Source: Faecalibacterium sp. An121 (lineage in GTDB: Bacteria > Bacillota > Clostridia > Oscillospirales > Ruminococcaceae). Taken from it: DNA of 49,443 bases. Both the position numbers and the translations under genes were made by a program. This document shows positions 1 through 7,753 of this stretch, in pieces (the first letter of the stretch is position 1; each line of letters opens with the position of its first letter). Location: NCBI RefSeq assembly GCF_002160915.1, contig NZ_NFLM01000019.1:1-49443 (forward strand). The letters run 5' to 3'. The notes under the pieces were generated by a model, which saw only the letters and a program-made list of their open reading frames with translations, did not search any database and was not told the DNA's origin.

Positions 1-19
1 CAGGATCGGAGCGGCGGGA

Positions 20-86
20 GGCTGGCGCCCGGAAAAAGCGTTGTGCAATTCCTCTAATGCACTCTTACACGCTTTTTCAGCCAGCC
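20..86. repeat. Long hairpin, possible bidirectional terminator
   Basis: An inner stem AAAAAGCGT (33-41) pairs with ACGCTTTTT (69-77), extended inward by GTGCA/TGCAC. An outer stem GGCTGGC (20-26) pairs with GCCAGCC (80-86). The run of T on either strand would suit an intrinsic terminator for a gene left of the window, but the outer extension is longer than a terminator needs. Confidence 0.5.
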
Positions 87-128
87 GACTAGAGCGACTT
101 CTTCTTTTGGGTCCAGGGGGCCGCGCTC

Positions 129-244
129 AGCGCGTCCTGTCCTCTTGCGCTTAGCCGGTTTTCGCAAGCGGGGCTTGGCCCGCTCTGCGAAAATCGGAGC
201 GCTGCGCCAGCCGCATCTTCGCTGCTTCGTCCACAGGACGCGCT
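129..244. repeat. Structured repeat element, copy 1
   Basis: An outer stem AGCGCGTCCTGT (129-140) pairs perfectly with ACAGGACGCGCT (233-244). Inside is CCTCTTGCGCTTAGCC (141-156), a 39-nt hairpin (157-195), then GGAGCGC-T-GCGCCA (196-209) and a CGTCC/GGACG hairpin. The GCGCT before and the AGCGC after the 39-nt hairpin also pair. The same order of parts occurs at 451-551 with a different hairpin sequence, so this is one family of RNA or DNA secondary structure. The strand of transcription, if any, is unknown. Confidence 0.65.
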
Positions 245-283
245 CGACGCGGCTGCCCTGGTCGTCGAGGGTGGGTAGGGAGT

Positions 284-332
284 CCAGAGGGGGTAGGGCG
301 GGACCGTCGAAAGTCCCGCCCTCCCCCTCTGG
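284..332. repeat. 20-bp GC-rich hairpin
   Basis: Bases 284-304 pair with 313-332 over 20 base pairs with one bulged T, around an 8-nt loop. It lies between the two copies of the structured repeat. It has no T tract, so it is unlikely to be an ordinary terminator. Confidence 0.6.
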
Positions 333-400
333 CCCCAGCGGGCAGCGTCCAGAGCGGGCAGCGTCCGCAGACCCTGCGTTTTGTTAGTTCCCTTACAAAG

Positions 401-593
401 TGCATGATTTGCATGATTTGAATGATTTTCTCAGGGTAGAGAAAATGAATCCTCTTGCGCTTAGCCAATTTTTCCGGCGCATCAAGGATGATGCTTGTAA
501 AAATTGGAGCGCGGCGCCACTCACGGCTCCCTGTTTCGTCCGCAGGACGCGGTCGCCGTTCGTGTAAATCATGCATTTCATTCAAATCATGCA
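401..593. repeat. Structured repeat element, copy 2
   Basis: The outer stem TGCATGATTTGAATGA (410-425) pairs perfectly with 578-593. A further TGCATGATT at 401-409 can pair with 567-575. A small hairpin follows (426-448). The core CCTCTTGCGCTTAGCC (451-466), 39-nt hairpin (467-505) and GGAGCGC-G-GCGCCA (506-519) match copy 1 part for part. The 39-nt hairpin has the same length as in copy 1 but mostly different bases that still pair. The right end TTCGTCCGCAGGACGCG matches copy 1 with one change. Confidence 0.65.
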
Positions 594-698
594 GTTCGTC
601 GGGTATCGAACAAACGGCGCAGTTTGTCAAGAGGGCAAAAAGCGTCAAAATGCGTCGGGTGTCGCGGCGAAGTCGTGAAAAAAGCCCCACATTCCCCC

Positions 699-727
699 TT
701 GACAGCGCCGCGGGGGTGTGGTACAAT
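699..727 (+). promoter_or_regulatory. Sigma-A promoter of infC-rpmI-rplT
   Basis: The -35 box TTGACA (699-704) and the -10 box TACAAT (722-727) are separated by 17 bp. A TGG just before the -10 makes it an extended -10 promoter. It is the only good promoter upstream of infC, giving a leader of about 180 nt. Confidence 0.9.
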
Positions 728-847
728 CATCGGGTAAAGAAAGCAGCTACGGCCATGCCGCGCTCGCCTTGCGGGTCCCTTGAGAGGCCCCGGGCTATAC
801 AGGACGCAAGCTCTCTGCAAGGAGGGCGTGCTGAGTGTGTATCTGTG

Positions 848-880
848 CGCGGCTGCCTTGGATGAGGCGGCCGCGTTTTC
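848..880 (+). terminator. infC leader attenuator hairpin
   Basis: CGCGGCTGCC (848-857) pairs with GGCGGCCGCG (866-875) over 10 base pairs, one of them G-U. The loop is 8 nt and GTTTTCTGTT follows. It is an intrinsic terminator inside the leader, 33 nt before the infC start. In Bacillus and other Firmicutes this operon is autoregulated by L20 through leader termination; the same scheme is inferred here. Confidence 0.75.
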
Positions 881-912
881 TGTTGACATTATTGTTTGGA
901 GGTGCATCGACA

Positions 913-1443
913 ATCGCTACCACTGGGAAAACGAAGGAACTGGAGATCAACGGTCAGATCCGTGATCGGGAAGTCCGCCTGATCGGTGCGGACGGAGCAC
1001 AAAAGGGCGTCGTCAGCATTCAGGCCGCCATGCGCGCCGCAGAGGAGGCCGGGCTGGATCTGGTCAAGATCGCGCCCCAGGCCAAGCCCCCCGTGTGCAA
1101 GCTGCTGGACTACGGCAAATACCGTTTTGAGCAGCAGAAGAAGGAGAAGGAAGCCAAGAAGAACCAGAAAGTGGTCGAGGTCAAGGAGACCCGCCTTTCG
1201 CTCAATATTGACACCAACGACTTCAACACCAAGGTGACCCAGTCGGCCAAGTTCCTGGCCGCAGGACACAAGGTCAAGGCCTCGATCCGTTTCCGTGGCC
1301 GCGAGATGGCCCACAGCGCCCTGGGCGCAGACGTGCTCAAGCGCTTTGCGGCCGCTTTGCCCCAGGCGTCGATGGATAAGCCGCCGGTGCTGGAAGGGCG
1401 CACCATGTCCATTCTGTTGACACCAAAACCCAATAAGGATTGA
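913..1443 (+). CDS. infC: Translation initiation factor IF-3, ATC start
   Basis: IF-3 binds the 30S subunit, keeps it apart from 50S and checks start codon-initiator pairing. The protein is 176 residues, normal for the family. The N domain covers about 10-80 with the family signature around [16 protein letters not shown] (58-73), a Lys-rich linker covers 74-90, and the C domain covers 91-170. No ATG or GTG suits the N-terminus. The strong ribosome-binding site GGAGGTG (898-904) sits 8 nt before an ATC at 913, and the family N-terminus begins there. Rare AUU/AUC/AUA starts are known for infC and make it self-regulating. An in-frame ATG at 835 would add 26 residues, lacks a good ribosome-binding site and lies before the attenuator. 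Confidence 0.95.
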   Translation: MATTGKTKELEINGQIRDREVRLIGADGAQKGVVSIQAAMRAAEEAGLDLVKIAPQAKPPVCKLLDYGKYRFEQQKKEKEAKKNQKVVEVKETRLSLNIDTNDFNTKVTQSAKFLAAGHKVKASIRFRGREMAHSALGADVLKRFAAALPQASMDKPPVLEGRTMSILLTPKPNKD

Positions 1444-1462
1444 TTCTAGGAGGATACCGAAA

Positions 1463-1666
1463 ATGGCTAAGATGAAACTCAAGACCCATTCCGGCGCAAA
1501 GAAGCGCTTCAAGCTCACCAAGAACGGCAAGATCAAGCGCGGCCACGCCTTCCGCAGCCACATCCTGACCAAGAAGACCACCAAGACCACCCGCGGCTAC
1601 CGTCAGCCCTGCTATGTGGACAGCACCAACGCCGCCACCCTGAAGCGGATGCTGCCCTACGGCTGA
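1463..1666 (+). CDS. rpmI: 50S ribosomal protein L35
   Basis: This small, very basic ribosomal protein of the large subunit is 67 residues long. The N-terminus [17 protein letters not shown] and the [13 protein letters not shown] stretch are typical of L35. The ribosome-binding site AGGAGG lies 8 nt upstream. It is the middle gene of the conserved infC-rpmI-rplT operon, 19 bp after infC. Confidence 0.97.
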   Translation: MAKMKLKTHSGAKKRFKLTKNGKIKRGHAFRSHILTKKTTKTTRGYRQPCYVDSTNAATLKRMLPYG

Positions 1667-1728
1667 TCGGCCCCCTTGTGTGACAGGATCGAGATTTCGT
1701 TTGTATCGTTAAAAGGAGATAAGAAAAA

Positions 1729-2079
1729 ATGGCACGTATCAAAGGCGCAACCATGACCCACAAACGTCGCAAGAAGATGCTCAAGCTGGCCAAGGGCTTC
1801 TACGGCTCCAAGAGCAAGCATTTCAAGATGGCCAAGCAGCAGGTCATGAAGAGCGGCAACTACGCTCTGGCCGGCCGCCGCATGAAGAAGCGTCAGTTCC
1901 GCAATCTGTGGATCTGCCGCATCAATAACGCAGTCCGTCCTCTGGGCATGAACTACTCCACCTTCATGGCCGGGCTGAAGAAGGCTGGCATCGAGCTGAA
2001 CCGCAAGATGCTCAGCGAGATGGCGATCAACGACCCCAAGAGCTTTGCCGCTCTGGTGGAGTCGGTCAAGAACGCCTGA
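1729..2079 (+). CDS. rplT: 50S ribosomal protein L20
   Basis: L20 binds 23S rRNA and is needed early in 50S assembly. The protein is 116 residues with the long basic N-terminal tail ([29 protein letters not shown]) and the globular C-terminal RNA-binding domain that ends [11 protein letters not shown]. In Firmicutes L20 also represses its own operon by binding the leader mRNA; the hairpin at 848-880 is the likely effector site here. The ribosome-binding site is AAAGGAGAT. A terminator follows directly. Confidence 0.97.
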   Translation: MARIKGATMTHKRRKKMLKLAKGFYGSKSKHFKMAKQQVMKSGNYALAGRRMKKRQFRNLWICRINNAVRPLGMNYSTFMAGLKKAGIELNRKMLSEMAINDPKSFAALVESVKNA

Positions 2080-2092
2080 TAAAGTTTCCCAA

Positions 2093-2130
2093 GACGCCCG
2101 CGCGCACACGCGGGCGTCGATTTTGTATGT
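2093..2130 (+). terminator. Terminator of the infC operon
   Basis: GACGCCCGCG (2093-2102) pairs perfectly with CGCGGGCGTC (2109-2118) and is followed by GATTTTGTATGT. It lies 14 nt after the rplT stop codon. Confidence 0.88.
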
Positions 2131-2169
2131 GTTGGAATGCAAGGCCCTGAACGCCTGGCAGGCAGACAG

Positions 2170-2219
2170 AACAGGGCCGGTGCCCTGCCGCGTTGCGCGG
2201 CCGGGACGGCTCTGTTTTT
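2170..2219 (+). terminator. Second terminator or attenuator before trmH-family gene
   Basis: The outer stem AACAGGGCC (2170-2178) pairs with GGCTCTGTT (2208-2216) with one G-U. Inner stems CCC/GGG and GCCGC/GCGGC close a GTTGC loop. The stem runs straight into TTTTT (2215-2219). It ends about 12 nt before the ribosome-binding site of the next gene. I see no sigma-A promoter between this hairpin and rplT. Confidence 0.65.
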
Positions 2220-2243
2220 GCTTTTGGACCGAAAGGAGAGACC

Positions 2244-3026
2244 ATGGACGAGAAGATCACCAGCCGCGACAACCCGAAGGTCAAGTACGCCTGCAAGCTG
2301 GCGGACAGCCCCGGCTTCCGGCGCAGCGAGGGCCGGTTTTTCGCGGAGGGGCGCAAACTCTGCCCCGAGCTGGCCAGGGGCGCGGCGCTGGAGCAGCTGT
2401 TCTATACCGCCGCAGCCGCCCAAAAGTGCCCGGAACTGGCCGGCTTGCCCGGGCAGCACTTTCTGGTGGAGGAGCACGTGGCCCAAAAGCTGGCCGGCGT
2501 GCCCGCCCCGCAGGGGGTGTTCGGGGTGTTCCGTACCCCGCAGCACACCTTGGACGAGGTGCGGCGCGGGGGGCGGTATCTGGCCCTCGAACGGGTGCAG
2601 GACCCCGGCAACGTGGGCACCCTCATCCGCAGCGCAGCCGCCTTTGGCTTCGACGGGGTGATCCTCTCGGAGGGCTGCGCCTCGCCCTATGCGCCCAAGA
2701 CCCTGCGCGCTTCGATGGGCGCGGCGGTGCGGGTCCCGGTCATCGAGACCGGGCCGCTGCCCCCGGCGCTGGCGCGGCTGCGGCAGCTGGGCATCCGGTG
2801 CCTGGCGGCAGCGCTGGAGCATTCCGAACCCCTTGGCCCGGTCCCGGCCGAACACCCCGCCGGGGTGTGCGTGGTGGTGGGCAGCGAGGGCCAGGGTCTG
2901 GAGGGGGATACCATCGCGGCCTGTGACGCCGCCGTCCGTATCCCCATGACCGACCGTGTGGAGAGCTTGAACGCCGGCATCGCCGGCAGCATCCTGTTGT
3001 GGCATTTCCGGGAGGTAGAAGTATGA
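2244..3026 (+). CDS. TrmH/SpoU-family RNA 2-prime-O-methyltransferase
   Basis: The enzyme transfers a methyl group from S-adenosylmethionine to a ribose 2-prime oxygen in rRNA or tRNA; the exact target cannot be read from sequence. It is 260 residues. An N-terminal substrate-binding region (1-105) precedes the knotted SpoU fold, with motif 1 DPGNVGTLIRSA (120-131, Arg129), motif 2 VVGSEGQGLEGD (211-222) and motif 3 VESLNAGIAGSILL (239-252). The start is the ATG after AAAGGAGAG. Its stop overlaps the dprA start (ATGA). Confidence 0.9.
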   Translation: MDEKITSRDNPKVKYACKLADSPGFRRSEGRFFAEGRKLCPELARGAALEQLFYTAAAAQKCPELAGLPGQHFLVEEHVAQKLAGVPAPQGVFGVFRTPQHTLDEVRRGGRYLALERVQDPGNVGTLIRSAAAFGFDGVILSEGCASPYAPKTLRASMGAAVRVPVIETGPLPPALARLRQLGIRCLAAALEHSEPLGPVPAEHPAGVCVVVGSEGQGLEGDTIAACDAAVRIPMTDRVESLNAGIAGSILLWHFREVEV

Positions 3027-4204
3027 GCCGTTCCATTGATACCGTTGAAAAAGCAAGACAGGCCGGCGCAACGGAGGCCGATATCCAGCTGTGCTGGCTG
3101 TGGCTGGCTTACGTTCTGGGCCCGGGGCATCCCCGCGCCCGCAATCTCCTCCGCTGGTACGGCGCCGACCCCATCACCGTCTGGCGGAGCCGGAACAACG
3201 AGGAGTTTGGCCGGATGCTGGGCGGCGGAGCCCGGCAGCAGGAGCGGCTGCGGGATACCGAGCAGGCCCTGGCGGTCTGCCGCAGGCGCCTGGACCAGTG
3301 CTCCAGGCAGGGGATCGCCATTTTGCCCTACGGCAGCCCCGATTACCCCCGCTCCCTTCTGGACCTGCCCGACCCGCCGATGGTGCTCTACTGCATCGGG
3401 GACCCGTCCTGGCTCAACGCCGGCAGCCTGGTGGGGATGGTGGGCAGCCGCCATCCGGACGAGTACGGCCTGTGGGCCGCCTCCGAGCTGGGCCGGCAGC
3501 TGGCCCGGCAGGGCGCGGTCATCGTCAGCGGCCTGGCCGCCGGCCTGGACGGCGCCTGCCATCAGGCGGCGGTGGACGAGAAGGCCCCCACCATCGGGGT
3601 CCAGGGGGTGCCCATCGACAAGCCCTATCCCAAGAGCACCATCGAGCTGCGCCGCGCGGCGATCGAGCATGGCTGCGTGGTGGGCGAGTACGCCCCCGGT
3701 GAGGACGGCGTGGGCAAGAACGGCTTTCTGCTGCGCAACCGCCTGATCGCGGGGCTGTCCCGGGCGCTGGTGGTGGTGCAGGCCGGGGAAAAGAGCGGCA
3801 CCATGTCCACGGTGGAACACGCCGAGCGGTACGGCCGGAAGATCTACGCCGTGCCCGCCGGGATGGACCGGACGCTCTCCCGCGGCTCCAACCTCCTGAT
3901 CGCCCAGGGCCGCGCCGAACTGGTGATGGACGGCGCCGGCATCCTCCGCCGGATGAATGGGGAGAAGCCTGCGCCCCCGGTCCAAAAGCCCGCGCCCGCC
4001 CGGCCCAGAGCCGCCCGGAAGGAGGCCGCCGCTGGGACGCTGGAGCGGGCCGTGCTGGACCGCCTGGAGCGCGGTCCGGCCAGCGTGGAGGAGCTTTCCG
4101 CCTGCTGCCGGGCCGGTACGGCCGAGCTTTTGGCCCTGCTGATGGGGCTGGAACTGGACGGCGCAGTCGGGCCGCTGCCGGGCCAGCGGTATATTTCGCT
4201 CTGA
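3023..4204 (+). CDS. dprA: DNA-processing protein DprA
   Basis: DprA loads RecA on incoming single-stranded DNA during transformation. The protein is 393 residues: a SAM-like N-terminal part (about 20-95), the Rossmann-fold DprA domain with GMVGSRHPDEYG (138-149) and IVSGLAAGLDGACHQAA (167-183), and a C-terminal winged helix (340-393) after a Pro/Ala-rich linker. The start is the ATG of an ATGA overlap with the preceding gene, preceded by GGGAGGTAG. DprA next to topA and trmFO is a common Firmicute order. Presence of dprA alone does not show competence. Confidence 0.93.
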   Translation: MSRSIDTVEKARQAGATEADIQLCWLWLAYVLGPGHPRARNLLRWYGADPITVWRSRNNEEFGRMLGGGARQQERLRDTEQALAVCRRRLDQCSRQGIAILPYGSPDYPRSLLDLPDPPMVLYCIGDPSWLNAGSLVGMVGSRHPDEYGLWAASELGRQLARQGAVIVSGLAAGLDGACHQAAVDEKAPTIGVQGVPIDKPYPKSTIELRRAAIEHGCVVGEYAPGEDGVGKNGFLLRNRLIAGLSRALVVVQAGEKSGTMSTVEHAERYGRKIYAVPAGMDRTLSRGSNLLIAQGRAELVMDGAGILRRMNGEKPAPPVQKPAPARPRAARKEAAAGTLERAVLDRLERGPASVEELSACCRAGTAELLALLMGLELDGAVGPLPGQRYISL

Positions 4205-4265
4205 AATGGCAGAACCTGAAACAAAAGCCCCCGCCGCCGGGGGCAGACCGAGGTAAGTGTAAGAA

Positions 4266-6350
4266 ATGGCAAAACTGGTTATTGTGGAATCGCCCGCAAA
4301 GGCGAAGACCATTGGCAAATATCTGGGCAAGGACTACGAGGTGACGGCCAGCATGGGCCATATCCGGGACCTGCCTACCTCCCAGCTTGGCATCGATGTG
4401 GAACACGGCTATACGCCCCAGTACATCAACATCAAGGGCAAGGAGAAGCTGATCCGGGAGCTGAAAGCCAAGGCCAAGAAGGCCGACGGCGTGCTGCTGG
4501 CCACCGACCCGGACCGGGAGGGGGAGGCCATCAGCTGGCATCTGGCCGGGCTGCTGGGCATCGACCCCAGCCAGCCCAACCGGGTCACCTTCGACGAGAT
4601 CACCAAGAAGGGGGTCAAGGAGGGGATGGCCCATCCCCGGCCCATCAATGAGGACCTGTTCAACGCCCAGCAGGCCCGCCGGGTGCTGGACCGGCTGGTG
4701 GGCTATAAGCTCAGCCCCTTTCTGTGGCGGAAGATCCGCCGGGGCCTGTCGGCGGGCCGGGTCCAGAGCGTGGCCGTCCGTCTGATCGACGACCGGGAGA
4801 AGGAGATCGAGGCCTTCGTGCCCGAGGAATACTGGAACGTGGACCTCACCTTGAGCAGCCACGGCAAGCGGTTCACCGCCCGGCTGGCCGCCGACGAGAA
4901 GGGCAAAAAGCTGCTGCCCCACACCGAAGCGGAGGCCCGCGCCATCGAGAAGGGGCTGGAAGGGGCCGTCTACACGGTGGGGGAACTCAAAAAGGGCAAG
5001 CGCAGCAAGCAGCCCACCCCCGCGTTCATCACCAGTACCCTCCAGCAGGAGGCGTCCCGGCGTCTGGGCTTCACCGCCACCCGCACCATGCGGGCCGCCC
5101 AGACCCTGTACGAGGGGGTGGACATCGCCGGATACGGCACGGTGGGCCTCATCACCTATATGCGTACCGACAGCCTGCGGATCTCGGACGAGGCGGTGGC
5201 CGCCGCCCGGGCCTATATCGAAGGGGCCTACGGCCAGCCGTATATCTGCCCGTACAAGCGCACCTGGAAGACCAAAAGCGCCACCGCCGCCCAGGACGCC
5301 CACGAGGCCATCCGGCCCTCGATGCCGGCCTTGACCCCCGACGAGGTGGATAAGAGCATCTCGGGGGATACCGCCAAGCTCTACCGGATGATCTGGAGCC
5401 GCTTCATGGCCAGCCAGATGGCCGACTGCCAGATGGATACCGTGTCGGTGACGGTCTGCGGCGGGGCCTACCGGTTCAAGGCCAGCGGCTTTACGGTCAC
5501 CTTCGACGGCTTCACCGCCCTGTACGAGGAGGCCGCCGACGAGAAGGAGAAGAAGGAGACCGCCCTGCCCCCCCTCGAACAGGGCCAGCGGCTGGATCTG
5601 GTCCAGCTCAAGAGCGAGCAGAAGTTCACCCAGCCCCCCGCCCGCTACACCGAGGCCTCCCTCATCAAGGCCCTGGAGGAGAACGGCATCGGCCGGCCCT
5701 CCACCTATGCGCCCATCATCACCACCATCATCGACCGGGGCTATGTGGAGCGGGACCAGAAAAAGCTCAAGCCCACCCCCCTGGGCCGGACGGTGGACAA
5801 GCTGATGCTGGAGCAGTTCCCCCACATCGTGGACGTGGACTTCTCGGCCCAGATGGAGAAGAACCTGGACAAGATCGAGAGCGGCAAGGCCGACTGGCGC
5901 CAGACGGTGGACGCCTTCTACAAGGGCTTTGACGCCAGCCTCCAGGCCGCCGAAAAGAATATGGAGGGCAAAAAGATCAAGGTGCCCGACGAGCCCTCCA
6001 GCGAGGTCTGCCCCCTGTGCGGCCGGCCCATGGTCATCAAGGTGGGCAAGTACGGCAAGTTCCTGGCCTGCAGCGGCTTCCCCGAGTGCCGGGGCACCAA
6101 GCGCCTGGTCAAGGACACCGGCGGCATCTGCCCCAAGTGCGGCCAGGGCCGCATCCTGGAGCGCAAGAGCGCCCGGGGCCGGATCTACTACGGGTGCGAG
6201 CGCTACCCCGACTGCGACTTCATGACCTGGGATACCCCGGTGGCCCAGAAGTGCGAAAAGTGCGGCTCCACCCTGTTCCGCCACGGTTCCCGGCTCTACT
6301 GCGCCAAAGAGGGCTGCGGCTTTGCGATGCCGGCGCCCAAAAACACCTGA
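4266..6350 (+). CDS. topA: DNA topoisomerase I
   Basis: This type IA topoisomerase relaxes negative supercoils through a 5-prime phosphotyrosine bond. It is 694 residues. The Toprim domain starts at residue 1, with the acidic DPDREGEA motif at 81-88. The active-site tyrosine is Tyr298 in GLITYMRTDS. The C-terminus carries three four-cysteine zinc ribbons, at about C582-C608, C622-C650 and C663-C684. A short GCCCCC/GGGGGC hairpin (4227-4244) sits in the 61-nt gap after dprA without a T tract. Confidence 0.98.
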   Translation: MAKLVIVESPAKAKTIGKYLGKDYEVTASMGHIRDLPTSQLGIDVEHGYTPQYINIKGKEKLIRELKAKAKKADGVLLATDPDREGEAISWHLAGLLGIDPSQPNRVTFDEITKKGVKEGMAHPRPINEDLFNAQQARRVLDRLVGYKLSPFLWRKIRRGLSAGRVQSVAVRLIDDREKEIEAFVPEEYWNVDLTLSSHGKRFTARLAADEKGKKLLPHTEAEARAIEKGLEGAVYTVGELKKGKRSKQPTPAFITSTLQQEASRRLGFTATRTMRAAQTLYEGVDIAGYGTVGLITYMRTDSLRISDEAVAAARAYIEGAYGQPYICPYKRTWKTKSATAAQDAHEAIRPSMPALTPDEVDKSISGDTAKLYRMIWSRFMASQMADCQMDTVSVTVCGGAYRFKASGFTVTFDGFTALYEEAADEKEKKETALPPLEQGQRLDLVQLKSEQKFTQPPARYTEASLIKALEENGIGRPSTYAPIITTIIDRGYVERDQKKLKPTPLGRTVDKLMLEQFPHIVDVDFSAQMEKNLDKIESGKADWRQTVDAFYKGFDASLQAAEKNMEGKKIKVPDEPSSEVCPLCGRPMVIKVGKYGKFLACSGFPECRGTKRLVKDTGGICPKCGQGRILERKSARGRIYYGCERYPDCDFMTWDTPVAQKCEKCGSTLFRHGSRLYCAKEGCGFAMPAPKNT

Positions 6351-6361
6351 CAGGAGACACC

Positions 6362-7723
6362 ATGGATCCATTTCACATCGATATCCTGGGGGCGGGCCTG
6401 GCCGGCTGCGAGGCCGCCCTCTGGCTGGCCGGGCAGGGGGTGGCCGTCACCCTCTGGGAGCAGAAGCCGGTCCGCTTTTCCCCCGCCCACCAAAACCCCG
6501 GCTTTGCCGAGCTGATCTGCTCCAACAGCCTCAAGGCCGAGCGGCTGGACTCGGCGTCCGGCCTGCTGAAAGAGGAGATGCGGCAGCTGGGCTCGAGCCT
6601 TCTGCCGGCGGCCCAGTCGGTGCGGGTGGCGGCCGGCGGCGCCCTGGCTGTGGACCGGGACGCGTTCAGCGCCGCCGTCACCGCCCGGGTGGAGGCCCAC
6701 CCCAACATCACCGTCCGCCGCGAGGAGGCGACCGCGATCCCCCAGGGCCGTCCGGTGCTGGTGGCCACCGGCCCCCTCACCGAAGGGGCCCTGGCCGCCG
6801 AGATCGCCCGCCTGACCGGGGACAGCCGGCTCCACTTTTACGACGCGGTGGCCCCCATCGTCACCGCCGAGAGCCTCGACTACGACAAGGTGTTCGCGGC
6901 CTCCCGCTACGGCCGGGGGGAGGCGGATTACCTCAACTGCCCCTTCAGCAAGGCCGAGTACGAGGCCTTTTACGAGGCCCTTGTGACCGCCCAGCGGGCG
7001 CCCCTCCACGACTTTGACCGGGAGGGGTGCGCCGCCCCCGACCCCGACGCGGTGGGCAAGAAGGCCGACACGGTGACGGTGTACGAGGGCTGTATGCCCA
7101 TCGAGGTGATGGCGGCCCGGGGGGCCGATACCATGCGCTACGGGCCGCTGCGGCCGGTGGGCCTGGTGGACCCCCGCACCGGCCACCGCCCCTGGGCCAA
7201 CGTCCAGCTGCGGGCCGAGAACCGCGAGCGCACCCTGTACAACATCGTGGGCTTCCAGACCAACCTCAAGTGGGGCGAGCAGAAGCGGGTGTTCTCGATG
7301 ATCCCCGGCCTGGAGCGGGCGGAGTTCGTCCGCTATGGGGTGATGCACCGGAACACCTTCCTGGACGCGCCCCGGGTGCTGACGGCCCAGCTGTGCCTGA
7401 AAGAGCACCCCGACGTCTTTTTCGCCGGGCAGATCACCGGCTTTGAGGGCTATATGGAGAGCGCGGCCTGCGGCCTGCTGGCCGCCCGGAGCATCTGGGC
7501 CAGGCTGAACGGCCGGCCCTATACGCCGCCCCCGCCCGATACCATGTGCGGGGCTCTGGTGCGCTATCTGACCACAGAGAACAAGCACTTCCAGCCCATG
7601 GGGGCCAATATGGGCATCCTGCCCCCTCTGGAGGACCGTCCCCGGGACAAGCGCCTGCGCTACCTGGCCCAGGCCCAGCGGGCGGCGGCCAGTATGCAGC
7701 GCTGGGTGGATGCCCAGGCATGA
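6362..7723 (+). CDS. trmFO: tRNA uracil-54 C5-methyltransferase (folate/FAD dependent)
   Basis: TrmFO makes ribothymidine at tRNA position 54, using methylenetetrahydrofolate and FAD in place of S-adenosylmethionine. The protein is 453 residues. The N-terminal FAD-binding motif is ILGAGLAGCEAALWLA (5-20), followed by ELICSNSLK, typical of the family. The C-terminal half contains the GFEGYMESAACGLLAA stretch near the FAD site. The ribosome-binding site CAGGAGA is 5 nt before the ATG. It follows topA by 11 bp, the usual Firmicute neighbour. Confidence 0.96.
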   Translation: MDPFHIDILGAGLAGCEAALWLAGQGVAVTLWEQKPVRFSPAHQNPGFAELICSNSLKAERLDSASGLLKEEMRQLGSSLLPAAQSVRVAAGGALAVDRDAFSAAVTARVEAHPNITVRREEATAIPQGRPVLVATGPLTEGALAAEIARLTGDSRLHFYDAVAPIVTAESLDYDKVFAASRYGRGEADYLNCPFSKAEYEAFYEALVTAQRAPLHDFDREGCAAPDPDAVGKKADTVTVYEGCMPIEVMAARGADTMRYGPLRPVGLVDPRTGHRPWANVQLRAENRERTLYNIVGFQTNLKWGEQKRVFSMIPGLERAEFVRYGVMHRNTFLDAPRVLTAQLCLKEHPDVFFAGQITGFEGYMESAACGLLAARSIWARLNGRPYTPPPPDTMCGALVRYLTTENKHFQPMGANMGILPPLEDRPRDKRLRYLAQAQRAAASMQRWVDAQA

Positions 7724-7753
7724 GCCTGCAAACAGGCAGAAAGGAACAAGACT

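Larger units (their letters stand above)
1..698. other. Non-coding, hairpin-rich intergenic region
   Basis: No convincing gene is visible here. Short reading frames exist on both strands, but they run through hairpins and repeats and match no family I recognise. The region holds a hairpin at 20-86, a structured element at 129-244, a 20-bp hairpin at 284-332, a tandem GCGGGCAGCGTCC duplication at about 338-366, and a second structured element at 401-593. It ends at the infC promoter. The 5-prime end belongs to whatever gene lies left of the window. Confidence 0.7.

Noticed and set aside
151-726. Minus-strand 191-codon frame in the left intergenic region
   Set aside because: It runs through both structured repeats and the infC promoter, has no ribosome-binding site and no recognisable domain.
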